Virus record (IMG/VR): IMGVR_UViG_3300024518_002736
Coordinates: 1-38,508 of that record
Strand: one strand, 5' to 3'
Source: a virus
DNA length: 38,508 nt
Made by a program: the position numbers and the translations under genes. Of the stretch, positions 37,277-38,508 are shown piece after piece; the first letter of the stretch is position 1; each line of letters begins with the position of its first letter. The notes under the pieces were generated by a model that was not told where the DNA came from, did not search any database, and saw only the letters and a list, made by a program, of their open reading frames with translations.

Positions 37277-37995
37277 TTAAAAAGTTGAAAGGCAAGAAAA
37301 TAGCCATTGTCTCAATGGGAAGAAGTCAATTAGATTATCATATGTCCATTAGCCACAGTCAGGAATATGATGAAGTTTGGGCGGTTAATTCTATGTGTGC
37401 GGTTATAAAATGTGATCGTGTATTTGTGATGGATCCTGTTTCTCGATTTTTTGATACCTTTGATGCGGGTCCACAAACTCAAGTAATGTGTAGAACACTT
37501 CCTAAACTGGAAATTCCGATATATTCGTGTGAAAAAGACAACAGAGTTCCCGCTATTGAGTTATATCCTTTAAAAGAAGTGGTAAAAGAATTAGGGTGTG
37601 GATACTTAAATAATACGATTGCTTATGCTATTGCTTTTGCGGCTTTAAATAAAGTAGGTTCTATCAATATGTATGGTGCTGATTTTAGTTATAGCACTAA
37701 TATTCATTTTGGTGAACTAGGGAGAGCGTGTTGTGAGTTTTGGTTAGCTAAATGTATGGATCTTGGAATTGATGTTTCAGTTGCGGCAAGTTCTTCTATG
37801 TTAGATACTAACGTGCCTGAGGAACAAAAACTATATGGTTATCACAGGTTGGAAAATCCGCCTGTTGTGTATCTAAATAAAGGACAATTAGATATTACAG
37901 AGTCTTCTGAAATTGAAAAAGAAGAAGTTCATAAGGGTTTTTCAGGAAGAACAGAACAGATTACTTTAGGTCCTCCAGAACCAGAGGCATATTAA
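37273..37995 (+). CDS. Rossmann-like protein, possible glycan-related enzyme
   Basis: 240 residues. The start KGKKIAIVSMGRSQLDYHM and D-E-V-W-A-V-N-S-M, then D-R-V-F-V-M-D-P, look like alternating strands and helices of a Rossmann fold, and phage or bacterial DUF115/Maf-like proteins involved in sugar transfer have a comparable start. That likeness is weak. The C terminus is acidic and flexible. An enzyme among neck and tail genes is unusual, and it may modify or be carried in the virion. Confidence 0.6.
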   Translation: MIKKLKGKKIAIVSMGRSQLDYHMSISHSQEYDEVWAVNSMCAVIKCDRVFVMDPVSRFFDTFDAGPQTQVMCRTLPKLEIPIYSCEKDNRVPAIELYPLKEVVKELGCGYLNNTIAYAIAFAALNKVGSINMYGADFSYSTNIHFGELGRACCEFWLAKCMDLGIDVSVAASSSMLDTNVPEEQKLYGYHRLENPPVVYLNKGQLDITESSEIEKEEVHKGFSGRTEQITLGPPEPEAY

Positions 37996-38286
37996 ATGGA
38001 AACAGATTCGTTTATACTTTCTATAGGGGATCTTGGAGTAAAGACAACTCATGGTAGGGGTCATACAGCAGAAGAAGTTGCTGAAATGGCTACTAATAAA
38101 TTGATTTCGGTGAGCGACACAGCACCAGAACCAATTAAAGCGCAAGCCCATGCTTTTAAAAATAAGTGTCACTTGATAATTACTCATTATATACAAGAGG
38201 CAATTAAAAACCATATGTGTACAATAGGTAATCAATTAGAGGCGCAAGGGAATAAAGACCTTGCGGAAATTATTAGGAGACTATAA
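37996..38286 (+). CDS. Hypothetical protein in the tail module
   Basis: 96 residues, helical, with H-G-R-G-H-T-A-E-E-V-A-E-M and later histidine/cysteine residues (K-C-H-L-I-I-T-H-Y) that could bind metal. It begins on the base after the preceding stop codon and overlaps the next gene by one base (TAATG). Not recognised. Confidence 0.7.
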   Translation: METDSFILSIGDLGVKTTHGRGHTAEEVAEMATNKLISVSDTAPEPIKAQAHAFKNKCHLIITHYIQEAIKNHMCTIGNQLEAQGNKDLAEIIRRL

Positions 38287-38508
38287 TGGCTATAACACAG
38301 GCAATGTGTACTTCTTTCAAAAGCGAGCTTCTGCAAGCGGTACATAACTTTAAAGCATCTGGAGGAAACTCTTTTAAGCTGGCTTTATATACAAGTTCAG
38401 CGACAATGAGTGCTTCTACTACCGCCTATACTACAACCGCAGAGGCATCAGGAACAAACTATACTGCGGGCGGATCAGCTTTAACAAATGTCAACCCGAC
38501 CACATCGG
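38286..38508 (+). CDS. Structural (tail) protein, 5' part only
   Basis: The first 74 codons of a gene that leaves the window. It reads MAITQAMCTSFKSELLQA and then a T/S/A-rich stretch (LALYTSSATMSASTTAYTTT). This opening, C-T-S-F-K-x-E-L followed by F-K-L-A-L-Y, is frequent in small phage tail proteins. AGGAGA lies about six bases before the ATG. Confidence 0.72.
   Translation, partial: MAITQAMCTSFKSELLQAVHNFKASGGNSFKLALYTSSATMSASTTAYTTTAEASGTNYTAGGSALTNVNPTTS

Overview
The window is most of the genome of a tailed double-stranded DNA phage (Caudoviricetes), AT-rich by eye and probably aquatic. It carries a complete head/packaging module (terminase small and large subunits, portal, GroES-like co-chaperonin, scaffold, HK97-type capsid protein, head-tail adaptors) and a complete replication module (AEP/TOTE-type primase, UvrD-like and SNF2-like helicases, Cas4-like and VRR-type nucleases, family A DNA polymerase). 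P22-like adaptor genes and the lack of a visible tape-measure gene suggest a short-tailed phage, but the tail genes lie outside: the window opens in the 3' end of a glycine-rich gene and closes inside a structural gene. No phage RNA polymerase is seen, and the promoters look like bacterial sigma-70 promoters. The host cannot be named from this sequence.

Layout. 1-2027: end of a glycine-rich gene, then a leftward SNF2 helicase plus a tiny zinc protein. 2028-2354: divergent control region with opposed promoters and TATTGGCT repeats. 2355-7037: early replication operon. 7093-10402: a four-gene cluster consistent with thymine hypermodification (HMUDK/AADT helical-domain protein, FkbM-type methyltransferase, TET-associated-type glycosyltransferase, thymidylate-synthase/dUMP hydroxymethylase homologue). 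10433-14728: Cas4-like nuclease, YfbR-like nucleotidase, DUF1599-like protein, DNA polymerase, a small HTH protein and a VRR nuclease. 14768-22559: accessory region of small genes in short transcription units, including a 5' leader with two tandem pseudoknot-like RNAs, a TagD-like cytidylyltransferase and an AlkB-like dioxygenase. 22560-24417: mostly non-coding, with pseudoknot and repeat structures and two paralogous small-gene cassettes. 24418-28564: an Rz/Rz1-like spanin pair, terminases with an MNT nucleotidyltransferase between them, and a GT2 glycosyltransferase. 28595-38508: portal to tail-adaptor module.

Two regulatory codes are readable directly. Most transcription units outside the head genes start with TTTACT, exactly 17 bp, then a TATGCT-like hexamer (TATGCT, TATTAT, TATAAT, TAAAAT and similar), and many continue with a leader ending in AAAGGTGA before the start codon. 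The two promoters in front of lysis/packaging and scaffold/capsid genes use the same core but carry a TTGCAAAATTTT element absent from the others.

The outstanding feature is at 23701-24231. Over 531 bp, which include a promoter-like -35 box, a 101-codon gene and an intrinsic terminator, T is never followed by C or G on either strand, apart from the TG of the ATG start codon. Every run of A/T therefore begins with T and ends with A. The encoded protein has no D, E, H, Q, C or W, yet keeps the C-terminal pattern of its unconstrained neighbour at 23228-23518. Because the same genome encodes a likely thymine-modification pathway, one hypothesis is that this block has been purged of a TpC/TpG context that is modified, recognised or mutated elsewhere.
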